A stretch of 64,000 nt of DNA. Source: Hibiscus mutabilis. Taxonomy: Eukaryota; Streptophyta; Magnoliopsida; Malvales; Malvaceae. The DNA is taken from positions 23,153,188-23,217,187 of the forward strand of contig CM033747.1 in NCBI GenBank assembly GCA_019671005.1, read 5' to 3'. Both the position numbers and the translations under genes were made by a program. Shown in pieces: positions 47,296 through 60,554 of the stretch; position 1 is the first letter of the stretch, and the number at the start of each line of letters is the position of its first letter. The notes under the pieces were generated by a model. It did no database searches. It was not told where the DNA came from and saw nothing but the letters and a program-made list of their open reading frames with translations.

Positions 47296-50002
47296 TGTAA
47301 CACTCTCGACCCGGATGTCACATTTGAGCCTCAAGCCCAAACCAAAAACCATAAAATTTCTCAAGCAGGGTTCAGCCCAAACAAGGTATTTTCCAAAACA
47401 TTTGAATCCAATAGTTGAAAACATAGGTAAACAATTTAAATCTTTACAAAGGAGCTCCACTTTAACTTAAAAACATTTAAGTATTTGACTTGATTAATAC
47501 AATTTCAAAAGTAAGAATTACAGACTCGACCACGTAAGGTCCTATGAATACATAGCCCACTAAACACAAGTATCATACTCTGAAAACCTTCACATGCTAT
47601 AATTCAGTGCTGATAGTGCTCCACGATCCCACGATCTGACGATCAACCTACGCATAGAAACAACAATTCTGAGCGTTGAGCTTACAAAGATCAGTGGTAC
47701 ACATCTACTCTATTATACTTTATACTAATCATAAACATAAGCATGCAAGCTAGTACGAGCAATAAAGAGAGATAAATAAGCATGTGGTGCTGCTAATAGT
47801 AGCCTAAACATATGCTCTTATCATAGAAATCAACATAAATGGCCCACAAAGCCCAATCATACTTGGGATCTCACCAGATCATCCGAGAAAAGGCACACAA
47901 GTCATACCATAAACCTGGAGTGAGGCCCAATGTCACACAGCCTCGGGAACATATACTCTGTATGAGGCCTGATGTTACACAGCCTCGGGAATGTATACAC
48001 TCTCTTTGGCTGAGGCCCAATGTCACACAGCCTCAGAAACGTACACCCATACTCAGTATTCTCCTCGAGTATCATTGGATGAGGCCTGGTGTCACACAGG
48101 ATCGAAAACGTACATTCGCCATCTCTAACCATGGTGTTGCAACACTCTTCCACTGGGTATTTGGATCCCATCAACCAAACGTGACCCAACCAACCAAGTG
48201 TCCAAACCGCACAGAGCATTGACACGATTACCATACGACACAGTGCGTAACTCGATCCACCGAGGATCTCCTATGGTTTCTATTACAACAAGTCACCCAA
48301 TTAAGTTTACCAACTTATTAATACATTATGAAAGTGTACATTAATCATCCTCATTAATTATCTTTATTAATCCATATTAACTAATCATCATTCCACGTCA
48401 ATTTTCATCCTTTTATTAGCATTGTTACCATTCCATTTGGTGGGTATCGGTACTCAAACATGAGTACCGATACGGTACCATTAGGTACTGGTACTCATAT
48501 GCGTACCTATACAGATATTGCTTACTAGAAATCCTAGATTTCTACAAGTATCAATACAGGTCGACCCATATTGATATAGCCCCCAATTGCGTACTAGTAC
48601 GACCAAAGCTCCTATCGATACCATATTCACGGGTTCATACCATTTTCTTGAATTACGATTTTAAAACACTTTATTGGATCCTTAAAGCTTATGAAAGTTA
48701 TTTAAGTATGTTGCTAATCCATTTAATTAATTATTACCACTTATCAGCTTTTGAACCGCTTAATCGAATATTAACTTCTGGTTTCATAAACATTTAATCG
48801 AGTATTTATCGGTATTATCTATAACCAATATTTAATCAAACATTTTAATTCGCTCAACATCACACAAGGCATCATCATATATCAATAGTCAACCAATCAT
48901 CCAATAATTTCCAAATGACCCCACACGGTTTCTAACATGCTTATTATCTGTCTCCTAATTTGGAACCACTAACACGCAAGACAATTATACTTTTAATGCT
49001 CATGAAGCATTTCGGTGTTTGAGGTGTACTAACCTTAAGCTGATATCGCTAAAATCCTCATCTGAGCTTCTTGAATATTCCACTTGATCTAATTCCCGAT
49101 CCCAAATAATCCTCGCATATCAATTAATACCATAAGTATCACTTAACCACATACTTTAAGGAATTCAAAAGGTTAAAAGAGTAAAAAAACTTACCTAGTT
49201 CGAATTTGGCAAAACGGACTGTGCCAATGAATCCAGAACGTAAAAAACCTTAGGGTAGGGTCCCTTAGAAAAAGTCAATGGCCAGTCAAAGCCCTGGCAA
49301 TCCTGTACGGCCAGGCGCACGATAAGCTGGGTGCACCCTAAGAGCGGGATCTAATGCAGATGGGTGCATGGGAGGCTAGGTGCACCTGGGGGCTCTGATC
49401 CGGTTTTGCATTGGTGTAGGGGAAGCTGGGTACACTCGGCCCCGTAGCCTGGCGTACGCCCAAACGCATGGGTAACGTGTGGGGGCGTGTGCAGTAGCCT
49501 CCAGTGGTCGGACGGTGACAGCTAACTCTAGATCTATAGTACTCCAATCGTTGAGCACACTAGTGGCCTTAGTTTGTGGAAGTAATGTCCAGAACTTGTC
49601 GAATCATCTTCTCCAAAACGTTTCCTTCCTTACTTCGGCGAACGACGACTTTGATGGCGAACAGAGGACCACTAGTTGGCTTGTCTCATCGAGCTAGAGC
49701 TGATGGCGCCTAAAGTGAGAGCCACAACGGCTCTACTGACGGTAAAACAACCTTACACTTTTTCTCTCTCTAAAATCCCCATTTTTTCTCTATCCCCTTA
49801 TCTCTTTTCCCCACTTTTTCTCTCTCTCCATAAATCACCAACCACCTTTTTAATCAACCTTATTCACTCATTTATTTTCTTTCTTTTTTTATATATTTAC
49901 TATAAGGCCCAAACCCACTATCCCAGATTTAGGCTCCCAATATAAAGGCTCAGTACTCGAGTCCGAGACCCGATTCACTAACTCAAAGTTTGGGTTGTTA
50001 GA
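47296..50002 (-). repeat. 3' LTR of the decayed gypsy element (2707 bp)
   Basis: It starts TGTAACACTCTCGACC and ends GGGTTGTTAGA, one base off the expected TTACA. It is followed by a polypurine-like tract (minus strand AAGATGGGCAGAGT). Inside are hairpin repeats (47920-48110) and a cluster of GTACCGATAC-type palindromes (48440-48620). Confidence 0.82.
47920..48110. repeat. Irregular repeats able to form GAGGC/GCCTC hairpins
   Basis: TGAGGCCCAATGTCACACAG followed by CCTCGGGAA occurs, with changes, at about 47921, 47962, 48011 and 48080. The spacing is 41, 49 and 69 bases, so it is not a simple tandem repeat. GAGGC can pair with GCCTC across 13 bases in the first three; the fourth has lost the stem. 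Three copies lie in the right LTR at about 63558-63700. Confidence 0.8.
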
Positions 50003-50821
50003 ACTCTGCCCATCTTAAAAGAAATTTCTTCCTTGATATTTATACTGATAAACCAGAGAAGATATTGAGACCTTCATAACTCTCCAACGTTCTCAAACAT
50101 ATCCCGTTGCGCTACTCTGATCTCTCACAACACTTGTCAATTATAACCCTTATCTTCTAACGATACAAACATACCTTCAACTGATTTTTTCTTTTAGAAG
50201 GAATCTGTCTTTGCTCAGTACATTACAGATGACAAGCAAAACCCAACGATAGCCCAACAAAACTGTCACATGAATTCTTCATCAAAGAAACTTAACTTAC
50301 GTTGTCGAACCCAAAATATTGTTGCACACAAAATCCTTCCACAACTCCGTATGATCTAAAAGAACAGGAGGTTACACAGCCGTTGTAACCAAAATGAGGC
50401 GATCCCTCTCATGGTGACTCCCTAAAGGAAACTCTAACCCTGGTGACATCCCTTATCAAAATCATTGCTTGCCCAGTGTAAGATTTCTGAAAATGAACGG
50501 CATCTTAACTCACCTCAAGCACTTACCTTAAACTCAACATGTTAACTCATATCGACAACAAAAATAGCACCCCAAAACTCGGCTCACGCAAGAGTCTTAC
50601 ACTCCAAACTATAACGTGTTCGAAAAATCACGTCATTTATACCCTCACCCGTATCTTTTATCGCATGAAATCCCACCAAAGGATAAGGTTCCATCACAAA
50701 CCTCAAATCTCGTGTTAAAAGGTAACATGTACACACTGCAGTGTCGTACAACCCAACTTGCAACCAAACCAAGCAGACTTTCTATCTAATTCTCACCTTT
50801 ACCAAAAATATCAAACGGTAC
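50003..50821 (-). pseudogene. C-terminal pol remnant of the decayed gypsy element
   Basis: The minus strand ends in a YQYKYQGRNFF-like tail next to the polypurine tract, as in Tekay-type pol ends. Upstream is a chromodomain/GPY-like region too broken to read through. It continues at 60555 beyond the Athila element. Confidence 0.5.
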
Positions 50822-52331
50822 TGTTGCGTGTTTTTAGTGCTATGCAAACGGTGCAAGTGAACACGTCGCAAGTAATAGTATAGTAAAGATATCGTCTCTA
50901 CAGGATTGGTGAAAATCTAATTTCTAACTTCGTGCACTGAAAAGAGTAATGAATAGTGACGATAGGTGTTTGGAAATAACAAGTAAAATAATTAAGCAAG
51001 TAAAATAAATGGGAAATGTAATCGAATAAGAGAGTAGGTTGGGCTATCGTGAGTAGTGATGCAATGGCTGATTGGATTGTCGAGGTAGTTAATTGCTGAG
51101 GCAACTCAATTGTCGTGTCAACTAAGACCGGATGAATTGCCGTGGCAACTAGATCACAAATTATGCCATGGAAACTGGGACTGGTTCTATTGCCTTGGCA
51201 ACTAGGTTCCTTTCTTCAAACTCGGCAAAGTGTTCTTCAATGTCTTCTTGTTATCCCTAATCGAAGAACTGGTTAATTATGCATGCCTTGGTGATACATT
51301 CATGCATTAACCTTGGGTGAACAGCAATCGATCTATACTCCTTTTATCCGTTGAAATCCGATCCTTATTCCTAAGGTGGATTAATATTCACCAACGATTT
51401 TTTGAATGAAAACCATGTTCATTCGTTTCTTGAATCTAACTCTCCCGAGTATAGATAAATAGATAACTCTCGAGATCCTCTCCCAATTCACTCAAAATCA
51501 AAAATAGGAATCAAGAATGAACAAACTTTGAATTTAAATTACAAACAAAAACCTAAACCATCCAATCGTTTATCACACCACAACCCCAAATAACCCCAGC
51601 CAATTTAAACTAGTTTATGGCTGGGGAAGAAGAAAATACGATAAAAAAAATCCCAGTCGCATAAACAAAAATGAAGAAAAAGATGTGTTGGAATTGTGCA
51701 ATCAGCCCTCTCTCTTTCTCTAGAATCTGATTCCACCCTCTTGTGTTGATGCGACCAGCCTTAAAGAGGTGAGGAAAGCTCAACGAGTCTTTAAGGAGAT
51801 TTGATTTATTTTTTTTCTTGAAGAGATACTCTAGGTTTTATTTCCTTATCTAAAGATATGGAAATAATTCAAGATTTATTCCCTTGTCTAAAGATAAGAA
51901 AATAATTCAAACTTTATTTCCTATCCTTATTTGCACATCATCCCATTTAATAAGAGATAAATCAAGATTAATGGCACCGAGATTCTTTCATCTTCATCTT
52001 CAACAGCTCGTAAATTGATTTTGGGCTTTATCTTATGTGATATGGATGAACCTGGAAAAATTCTACACTTATTTCTGACTTGCCCTGGCAACCGCTTGGC
52101 AATTAGCTTAGCAATTCCATCTGTATTGTTCCTACTTGCCACGACGATCCTTCCTGCACAAAATAGAGAAACTAGAAGCAATTTTTCCACAAAAACCAAC
52201 AAAATGTAATACCAAGCTCAATGATCAAGGAAACTGTGCATAAATGCCTATCAATGCAGCTGAAATGAGCCTAAGTCTAACAATAATATGAGAAAAAAAG
52301 GCAAGAAAACAATACTTTTACACACTTATCA
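50822..52331 (-). repeat. 3' LTR of the Athila element (1510 bp)
   Basis: Aligns end to end with 59043-60554 with scattered differences. It contains a run of TTGCCGTGGCAAC-like quasi-palindromes at about 51111-51205. Confidence 0.94.
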
Positions 52332-53480
52332 CACCCCCAAACTCGAAATATTTCTTGTCTTTAAGCAATGCAAAATACTAACAATTACCTACCAAGTCCC
52401 TTACCACCAAAAACAAGCTCTTTACCTGACTTCAATCCTCAGATCCGTGGTATAAAAATTAAATTAACCTTCAACCATTGGCAAACATAGATAGTCACTC
52501 AAAAGCAATACTATAATACTGGAGTAAGTGTGTGAACATAGTTGTGAACAAGTCAATAAAAAAGATTCAAAGAAGACTTTTTCTTTATTTCTTCTTTTTT
52601 TAGCATATTGTCGAGGCAATTGAATCAAACCATGGCTTTTTAGGGCTTCAGCTCATCAAAACTACTTTCCTAGGCTTGGAGATAAGATGGAGCAAACAAC
52701 GAACCCCATAGCCTATTGAGCAAAGTCATCCTGTAAAGTCTTTCATTCACTCATGCTAAATCGTTTTTCCTACTTAGTGTCTGCCAAGCATACCAGAATA
52801 ACGTAGCAGCGGAGTGTCCTAAGCACATGGTATTTATTTAACTAGAGCCAGAAAGACACCTCTAGCATAAGTTCTCCTTTTTTCGATTAATGCTAAGATC
52901 AACAAGTCACAACCATGTGAATTTAAAACAACATCATAGCAAATTTCTAAATGAAATCTACACCAAAACTAAAGCCAAAGGTTCTCTCATCAATATGCCA
53001 TGGTAATAATTTCATCATATGATATCATAGTAGGTTCAAACAGTTTCATCAAGTAAAAGACATGGCAAGTAACATATGCAATCCTAACATGAGATAAAAA
53101 TGAATGCAACTAAAAATAAAGACAAACCTCCCCAAACTCGAGAGAAGCATTGTCCTTAATGCATGCAAAAATAAACTAAAAGAAAAATGAAATGCAGATG
53201 AGTTAGTCGGTGAGGTCGTCACCTGGAATGACTAGTTTCCTGCGAGCCATTTGCTTGGTCCTTTTCCAGCTCGTGGTGGTTGTTGACATGAAGTTGGTGG
53301 TGCATCTGGAACCATTGTTTTCTCAACCTCTTCACCTGGTTCATCTTCTTTTGTGGTCTCCTTGAGTCTATAAGCTAAAAATAAAAATAAAAAAAATGAA
53401 AACAATAAACTAAAGCTAAAAATAAAAATAAAAAGTTTGAAAATTAAAAATTAAAAACTCTTAGAAATAGCATTTTCATG
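52332..53480 (-). other. 3' non-coding region of the Athila element
   Basis: About 1.15 kb between the LTR with its polypurine tract and the end of pol. Some Athila relatives carry an env-like ORF here; I see no ORF with a membrane segment, so it is absent or fully decayed. Confidence 0.6.
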
Positions 53481-53689
53481 CATCTTCTAAGGATACAGCC
53501 TCCTTATCGCGAGTTACATGAGCACCAACGTAGTGCTTCAACCGTTGTCTGTTAACCTTGAACTCATGTTCATCCACTATTGACTTCACCACAAAAGCCC
53601 CATGAGAATAAGGTTTTACAACCTCAAACGGTCCAGACCATCTTGACTTCAATTTCTAAGGGAAAAGCTTAAGGCGAAAGTTAAAGAGA

Positions 53690-54480
53690 ATCACTAATTG
53701 CCCTAGCAAGAATTATCGCGGCAATAGCTTCTTGTCATGCCAACGCTTGGTTTTCTCTTTATAGATTTGGCCATTGTCATAAGCTAAGGCACGAAATTCT
53801 TCAATCTCGTTTAGGTCCAGCAGACGCTTTTGCCCTACTTTTTCCCGATCCATGTTCATGGTCTTGATAGCCCAATAGGCCTTATGCTCGATCTCCACCG
53901 GCAGGTGGCAAGTCTTACCATAGACAAGTCTGTAGGGAGACATGCCTAAGGGTATCTTGTATGTTGTTTGGTAGGCCCAAAATGCGTCATCAATTCTCAA
54001 AGACCAATCATTTCGCGAAAGATTAACAACTTTCGAGAAGGATCCACTTCAATTTACGATTAGAAATTTTAGTCTGCCCTTTAGTTTGCATGTGATATAC
54101 CGTGGCAATTTTATGTGTCACTCTAAAGTGCTCCAACATCTTGACAATCAGTTTATTGTCAAAATGTGTACCATCATCAGCGATAATTGCCCTCGGTGTC
54201 CTAAACCATGTAAAGATATTCTTTTACAAAAACTGTTGCACAACCATTGAATTATTCTTGGGAACTGCAACTGCCTCCATCCATTTGAACACATAATCTA
54301 CGGAAACTAAGATGTATATGTTTCCGAACGATGATGGAAAGGGCTCCATAAAATCGATGCCCCACATGTCGAACAACTCGACCTCAAAGATGTTCTGCAA
54401 TGGCATCTCATGACACCTTGATATGTTTCCCGTTCGTTGACAACAGTCACACCCCTTGTAGAAATCATGGGCATCTTTGT
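53690..54480 (-). pseudogene. Athila integrase, broken
   Basis: From N to C on the minus strand: the zinc half CDCCQRTGN, then MWGIDFMEPFPSSFGN with the first core Asp, a second block IIADDGTHFDNKL, a frameshift, then FWAYQTTYKIPLGMSPYRLV and YGKTCHLPVEIEHKAYWAIK with a charged C-terminus (53713-54000). The GMSPYRLVYGK and HLPVEIEHKAYWA motifs are typical of Athila integrases. At least two breaks prevent one protein. Confidence 0.85.
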
Positions 54481-54859
54481 AAAGATTGGGCCAGTAAAAA
54501 ATGGATTTTATAACTTTGGCTGCGATATGAGTTCCTCCAAAACAGCCTCCGTAAGGTTGAGAATGGCATTATCGAAGCACATTTTGCTATTCCTCCTCGA
54601 GAACACATCGTCGTATGACCTGATCTGTACATTATTTAAACAACAGAGACTCGTCCCAATAATAATGCTTAGCATCATGTCAGAACCGCTTCTCTCCTTG
54701 GTGAGTAAGATCATAAGGTAAAATACCGCTAACCAAAAAATTTACTAGATCTGCATACCAGGGTGTTGTCGTGGCAACTAACAACTGCTCATCCGAGAAT
54801 GCATCATGGATCTCCAAGGAGTCATTGTCTATATCGCCCCCGTCCAGCCTTGACAAATG

Positions 54860-56060
54860 ATCAGCAACCCGATTCTTCGTTCATTTTCTATCCTTAATTT
54901 TGATGACAAATTCTTGTAAAAGTAATATCCAACAAATTAAACGAGGTTTGGCATCTTTTTTAGCAATTAAATACTTAATTGTTGAATGGTCAGTGTGGAC
55001 AATTACCTTTGTACCAATCAAATAGGAATGTAACTTGTCAAATGCGAAAACTACAGCTAGTAGTTCCTTTTTCGTCGTGGTGTAATTCAATTGAGCACAA
55101 TTAAGGGTTTTACTAGCGTAATATATCACATGGAAAATTTTACTTTTCCGTTGGCCTAAAACAGCTCCTACCGTGAAGTCACTTGCATCACACATGAGCT
55201 CAAAAGGGAAAGACCAATCAGGGGGAATGACAATTAGTGCCGTGGCAAGTTGCTTCTTAAGGGTGTCAAATGTCTTGGCGCAAGATTCATCAAAATTAAA
55301 AGCCTTGTCCTATTCAAGAAAGTTACACAAGGGTTTAGAAATCAAAGAAAAATTGTGAATAAACCTTCTGTAAAAACCTACATGTCCGAGAAACCTTCAG
55401 ATCCCTTGACTGAATTTGGTGGCAGCAATCTTTCAATCATGTCCACATTGGCTTTGTCTACCTCGATTCCCTTAAATGAGATCTTGTGCCCGAGCACGAT
55501 ACATTCATCCACCAAAAAATGGTACTTCTCCCAATTTAACACTAGGTTAAATTCTTCACAGCGTTCCAACACATTCTCCAAATTGCCGAGGCAATTGTCA
55601 AAATGTCTCCGAATACTGAGAAGTCATCCACGAAGATTTCAAGGAAATCTTCCACCATGTTAGTGAAAATCGTCATCATACACCGCTGGAAGGTTACCGG
55701 GGCATTGCATAATCTGAATAGCATCCTTCGAATTGTATATGTACCATAAGGGCACGTGAAAGTGGTATTTTCCTGGTCCTCCGGTGCTACAGTAATTTGG
55801 TTATAAACTAAGTATCCATCAAGAAAACAATAAAAAGATTTACCTGCAAGACAATTAAGTATTTGGTCAATAAATGGTAAAGGAAAATGATATTTCCTAG
55901 TAGCTTTATTTAACATGTGGTAATCCATACAAACTCTCCAACTAGTGATAGTTATAGTTGGAATTAGTTTATTGTTTTCATTACTTACCACGTTATACAT
56001 CTCTTTTTTGATACACATTGTACCGGACTTACCCATGCACTATCAAAAATAGGATATATG
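54860..56060 (-). pseudogene. Athila reverse transcriptase and RNase H, broken
   Basis: RT (55542-56036) shows RVCMDYHMLNKATRKYHFPL and PFIDQILNCLAGKSFYCFLD, with Asp kept in the first catalytic block, then the FVDDFSVFGD box with both Asp residues. A frameshift leads to the segment ending HKISFKGIEVDKANV (55378-55581). RNase H (54881-55195) has MCDASDFTVGAVLGQRK, TTTKKELLAVVFAFDKL and VHTDHSTIKYL. The domain order is normal for the lineage and the active-site acids survive, but the frame does not. Confidence 0.87.
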
Positions 56061-56129
56061 ATACCGACATCAAGCCACTTGATTATCTCTTTCATCACAA
56101 CTTTCTTCATGGTAGGGTTAAGCCTTATT

Positions 56130-57215
56130 TGTGCCTCAATATAGTTTTTATGGTCATCTTTAACAAGATCTTGTGCTTACACACTGCTAGACTGATTCCC
56201 TTCAGGTTTGTAATTGACCAACCTATTGTCTTTTTGTACAACGCTATCATGGCAATCAACCTCTCTTCTTGTTCAATCAACCTCTTACTTCTTGTAGTTC
56301 CCAAATAAACATATTTCAATTGCCTAGCAATGGTTTTAACTCTAAAATAAAAGGGATGTTCAATGGAAGGTTTCTTAGGTTTACATTGCTTACTTGAATA
56401 ATTAAGGGATTCAAACTTTTACCTGGTCGACTTTCCATCCAATTAACCTCATGTTGTGCCTCAATGTCTGACTCGTCTAGTTCTTCAGGCTTGGCAAGCG
56501 AACTGCCGTGGTAATACTCTTTTATGTTGAAATTAAATTCTATGGTGTCCTGAATGACTTGGCATTTTTCTGGATCATCAACATGCTTTAAGGTTTTGAA
56601 AACATTGAGCATGACTTACTAACCATTCACTCTTAAAGTGAGCTCTCATCTCTTAACATCAATCAAGGTCTTTCCCATTGCTAAAAATGGTCTCCCAAGA
56701 ATAATAGGTGCAAACTCATATGTTTTACAATCCAAAATAATAAAAGTCAGCGGGAAAAATAAACTTATCCAGTCTTACCAAGATGTCTTCGATTTTTCCC
56801 TCTAGATGCACATAGGTTCTGTCCGCAAGCTGTAGCATGGCTGTAGTGGGTCTTGCCTTCCCTATGCCTGATCTTTTGAAAAAATAGAGTTTGGCATAAG
56901 GTTTATGATTGCTCTGAGATCTCATAACGCCTTTTTGACATAGTGGTTTCTGATTGCACAAGGCATTGTAAAACTATCGGGATCTTTTAGTTTAGGTGGC
57001 AGACGGTTGTGCAACATTGCCATACACCCCTCCATCACAGCAACTGTCTCAAAATCTCCAAGCCTAGTTTGCTTAGAGACAATGTCTTTAAGGAACTTAG
57101 CGTAGTTCGACATTTGTTCTATTACTTCAACTAGTGGCAAGTTGATGTGGACTAGCTTCAGGATGTCAAGAAATTTCTTGAACTGGTATTCGTGTTTCTG
57201 CCTCTTCAACCTCTG
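56130..57215 (-). pseudogene. Athila protease region and linker, broken
   Basis: Blocks seen are QFKKFLDILKLVHINLPLVE, YAKFLKDIVSKQTRL, HNRLPPKLKDPDSFTMPC, then FKRSGIGKARPTTAMLQLAD and EGKIEDILVRLDKFIFPADF, followed by ILGRPFLAMGKTLIDVKR in a shifted frame. The active-site DLGAS expected after PC is altered (DLRAI-like in the shifted frame). The linker to RT (56316-56612) ends with FILELKPLLGN. All are typical Athila segments. Confidence 0.82.
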
Positions 57216-57399
57216 TAGGAATTATGGTGGAATTCTGATCTATTTGTCTTTTCCCTTCTCATCCGATTTGGGATGCTTGGATGGACTTACCGTTGCAATT
57301 GCTGAAGGCTCATCATCAATGATAGTCGTGGTATTGTTGCTGGATACATCTTTCTAAATAGGATTACTATCATCAGATTGGATAGATCCATCTTTTTGG

Positions 57400-58916
57400 T
57401 TTGGATCCACTTCGGGTGGTGATCATCTTACATTGTTCATGGCCCGTTCCTCGTACAACCTCAGTGTCGCTGGGCAACCCTCCTTGTAGCCTTGTATTCA
57501 AAATCTAAGCAAATTGCCCGACTTATATCTCTAATGCTTTTAAGGCAGCTCCTTGATTTTGTATTGTCATCTCGGCCCTATTAATAAATGAATCAGTCTT
57601 TTTCATGAAATTACTATTTTCAACCATATAAGACTTATTTTTCATCATAAAATCATTTATAGATTTTTCCAAAGAACTTGATGATGTTGTATGTTGCTGC
57701 GGCATTTATTGCCATGGCATGTTCTACTAGAATCCTGATGCTTCTGTATTCTGGCGTTGCTGATTACTAGAGTTGTTCTGGTTACTCCATGAAAAATTAG
57801 GATACTTTCTCCTGGCTGGATTATACATGTTGGAATATGCATTGTTGTTTCGGTTGTAGTTTCCAACATAAAAACTAAACTCTAGGTTCTACATACACTA
57901 AGAAGAATCATGGTCAGCATTACATAAATCACAAAATGGACCTATTACCTTGACCTCCTGTGTGTTGCTAGGTTTCTGCATATTCTTAACCAAATTGGTT
58001 AATGTGGATAATTGGGCTAAAATAGTATTTGATGTCTCCAAATCAATGTCAAGGCATTTCGCCTGACAATTCCCATTCTAGTGGTTGGGAACTGATAATC
58101 ATTATTGGCAAGTCTGTCCAAAATCTCCATAGCTTCCTCTAGCAACTTGTCTAGAAGTGCCATTTGCCGAGGCATCTAGCATCAACCTCGTCGGTGTGTT
58201 CATTGAATTGTAAAACATCATCACTTGCGTCCATTCTCTGAATCCGTGTATAGGGGCATTTGTGTAAAAGCTCCTTATACCGCTCCCAAGCCTTGTACAT
58301 GGACTCATCATCTGCTTGACGAAAAGAACTAATGTCATTATGCAATTTATCAGTCATATTTGTAAAACTAAATCTAGAAAGGAAACATCAACATAGATTT
58401 ATCCAAGATTCTAAATATCAGATTGGATACTATTCAACCATGATTTCACCCTATCCCACAGTGAATAGGGAATAATTTCAGCCTTAGGACATCATTAAGG
58501 ACTTCTTGTTGCTTGAATGAATCGCAGATTTCTAAGAACGATTTGAGATGCTGTCTGGCATCCTCAGTCACTGATCCGCCAAATTGACCAACTGTACTGA
58601 TCATATTAAACATTACTGGCTTCATCTAGAAGTGGACCGCTTAAATCTCAAGCGTGACAACTCTTGGAGTAAGACCGTTAAGATTTTGATCTAAGTAGTC
58701 TCGGTTGGTTATATTCTGTACGATAATAGGTTGATTTAGTAGTGCCACTCCACCTCCTGCTATGGCATTCTGATTGCCGTTGGCATTCAAATTGCCAATT
58801 GGGTCATTAGGTGGATCAGTTATTTCTGCTCTCAACTCTTTCCTTCGTCTATGAAAAACGTGTTCGATCTCCCATTCATGTGGATAATCTAGTGTTGTCG
58901 GTCTCTCTATGGTCAT
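57400..58916 (-). pseudogene. Athila Gag, broken
   Basis: The likely start is the ATG at 58914-58916, giving MTIERPTTLDYPHEWEIEHV and an Asn-rich stretch. Later blocks are TVGQFGGSVTEDARQHLKSF and DDESMYKAWERYKELLHKCP (58151-58357), matching the Gag core that assembles the particle, followed by a Cys-poor Gln/Asn-rich tail with the MPQQHTTSSSSLEKSINDFM segment (57523-57705). An upstream in-frame hydrophobic extension is probably leader sequence. Frameshifts occur at several points. Confidence 0.8.
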
Positions 58917-59018
58917 ACACCAATGCAAAACCAAAGTTGTGTTAACCTCTTGAAACCAAACAAATAAAATAAAAAGAAACAAAAGGCAAGAAAATAAAAA
59001 CAAAGCTGCTATTGCCAA

Positions 59019-59036
59019 TCCCCGACAACGGCACCA
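59019..59036 (-). other. Athila primer binding site (tRNA-Asp type)
   Basis: The minus strand reads TGGTGCCGTTGTCGGGGA, six bases inside the LTR starting at 59043. It matches the Asp-type primer site of Athila elements except for a T in TGGTGCC where TGGCGCC is usual. Confidence 0.88.
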
Positions 59037-59042
59037 AAAACT

Positions 59043-60554
59043 TGTTGCGTGTTTTTAGTGCTATGCAAACGGTGCAAGTGAACACGTTGCAAATAATAGT
59101 ATAGTAAAGATGTTGTCTCCACAGGGATTGGTGAAACTCTGATTTCTAACTTCTTGCACTAAAAAAAGTAATGAATAGTGATGATAGGTGTTTGGAAATA
59201 ACAAGTAAAATAATTAAGCAAGTAAAATAAATGGGAAATGTAATCGAATAAGAGAGTGGGATGGGCTATCGTGAGTAGTGATGCAATGTCTGATTGGATT
59301 GTTGAGGTAGTTAATTGCTGAGGCAACTCAATTGTCGTGGCAACTAAGATCGGATAAATTACCGTGGCAACTAGGTCACAAATTATGCTGTGGCAACTAG
59401 GGTTGGTTCTATTGTCGTGGCAACTGGGTTTCTTCCTTCAAGCTCGACGAAGCGTTCCTCAATGTCTTCTTGTTATCACTAATCGAAGAACTAGTTAATT
59501 GTGCATGCCTTGGTGATACATTCATGCATTAACCTTGGGTGAACAACAACTGATCTACGCTCCTTTTAGCCATTGAAATCCGATCCTTATTCATAAGGTG
59601 GATTAATCTTCACCAACGATTTGTTGAATAAAAACTATGTTCATTCGTTTCTTGAATCTAACTCTCCCGAGTATAGATAATAGATAACTCTTGAGATCCT
59701 CTCCCAATTCACTCGAAATCAAAAATAAGAATCAAGAATAAACAAACCTTGAATTTAAATTGCAAACAAAAACCTAAACCATCCAATCGTTTATCACACC
59801 ACAAACCAAAATAACCCAGCCAATTTAAACTAGTTCATGGATAGGGAAGAAGAAAATACGATAAAAATAATCCCAGACATGGATCGCATAAACAAAAATG
59901 AAGAAGAATATGTGTTTGAATTGTGCGATTAGCCTTCTCTCTAGAATCCGATTCCACCCTCTTGTGTTGATGCAATCAGCTTTAAAGAGGTGAGGAAAGC
60001 TCAATGAGTCTTTAAGGAGATTTGATTTATTCCTTTTTCTTGAGGAGATACTCTAGGCTTTATTTCCTTATCTAAAGATATAGAAATAATTCAAGATTTA
60101 TTCCCTTGTCTAAGGATAAGGAAATAATTCAAACTTTATTTCCTATCCTTATTTGCACATCATCCCATTTAATAGGAGATAAATTAGGATTAATGGCACC
60201 AAGATTCTCTCATCTTCATCTTCAACAGCTAGTAAATTGATTTTTGGCTTTATCTTATGTGATATGGATGAATCTTGAAAAATTCTGCATTTATTTCTGA
60301 CTTGCCCTGGAAACCGCTTGGCAATTAACTCGGCAATTCCTTCTGTATTGTTCCTACTTGCTACGATGATCCGTCCTGCACAAAATACAGAAACCAGCAG
60401 CAAATTTTCCATAAAAACCAGCAAAATGTAATACCAAGCTCAATGATCAAGGAAACTATGCATAAATACCTATCAATGCAGCTGAAAATGAGCCTAAGTC
60501 TAACAATAATAGGATAAAAAATGCAAGAAAAATAGTACTTTTACACATTTATCA
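59043..60554 (-). repeat. 5' LTR of the Athila element (1512 bp)
   Basis: Starts TGTTGCGTG and ends ATTTATCA. Quasi-palindromes GTCGTGGCAACT recur at about 59330-59425. Confidence 0.94.

Larger units (their letters stand above)
50822..60554 (-). mobile_element. Athila-type Ty3/gypsy element, 9.7 kb
   Basis: LTRs of 1510 and 1512 bp start TGTTGCGTGTTTTTAGTGCT and end ACTTATCA/ATTTATCA. The flanks GGTAC (50817-50821) and GGTAT (60555-60559) fit a 5-bp target duplication with one change. The primer site is of the Asp type (59019-59036) and the polypurine tract TTTGGGGGTG lies at 52332. Gag, PR, RT, RH and INT pieces are all of the Athila lineage. Frameshifts and stops leave no full ORF. It interrupts the decayed gypsy element and is therefore younger than it. 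Confidence 0.94.

Noticed and set aside
47158..47470. Overlapping ORFs on both strands near 47.3 kb
   Set aside because: They cross the LTR start at 47296 and show no domain.
52332..53480. Env-like gene of the Athila element
   Set aside because: No ORF or membrane segment is seen in this interval.
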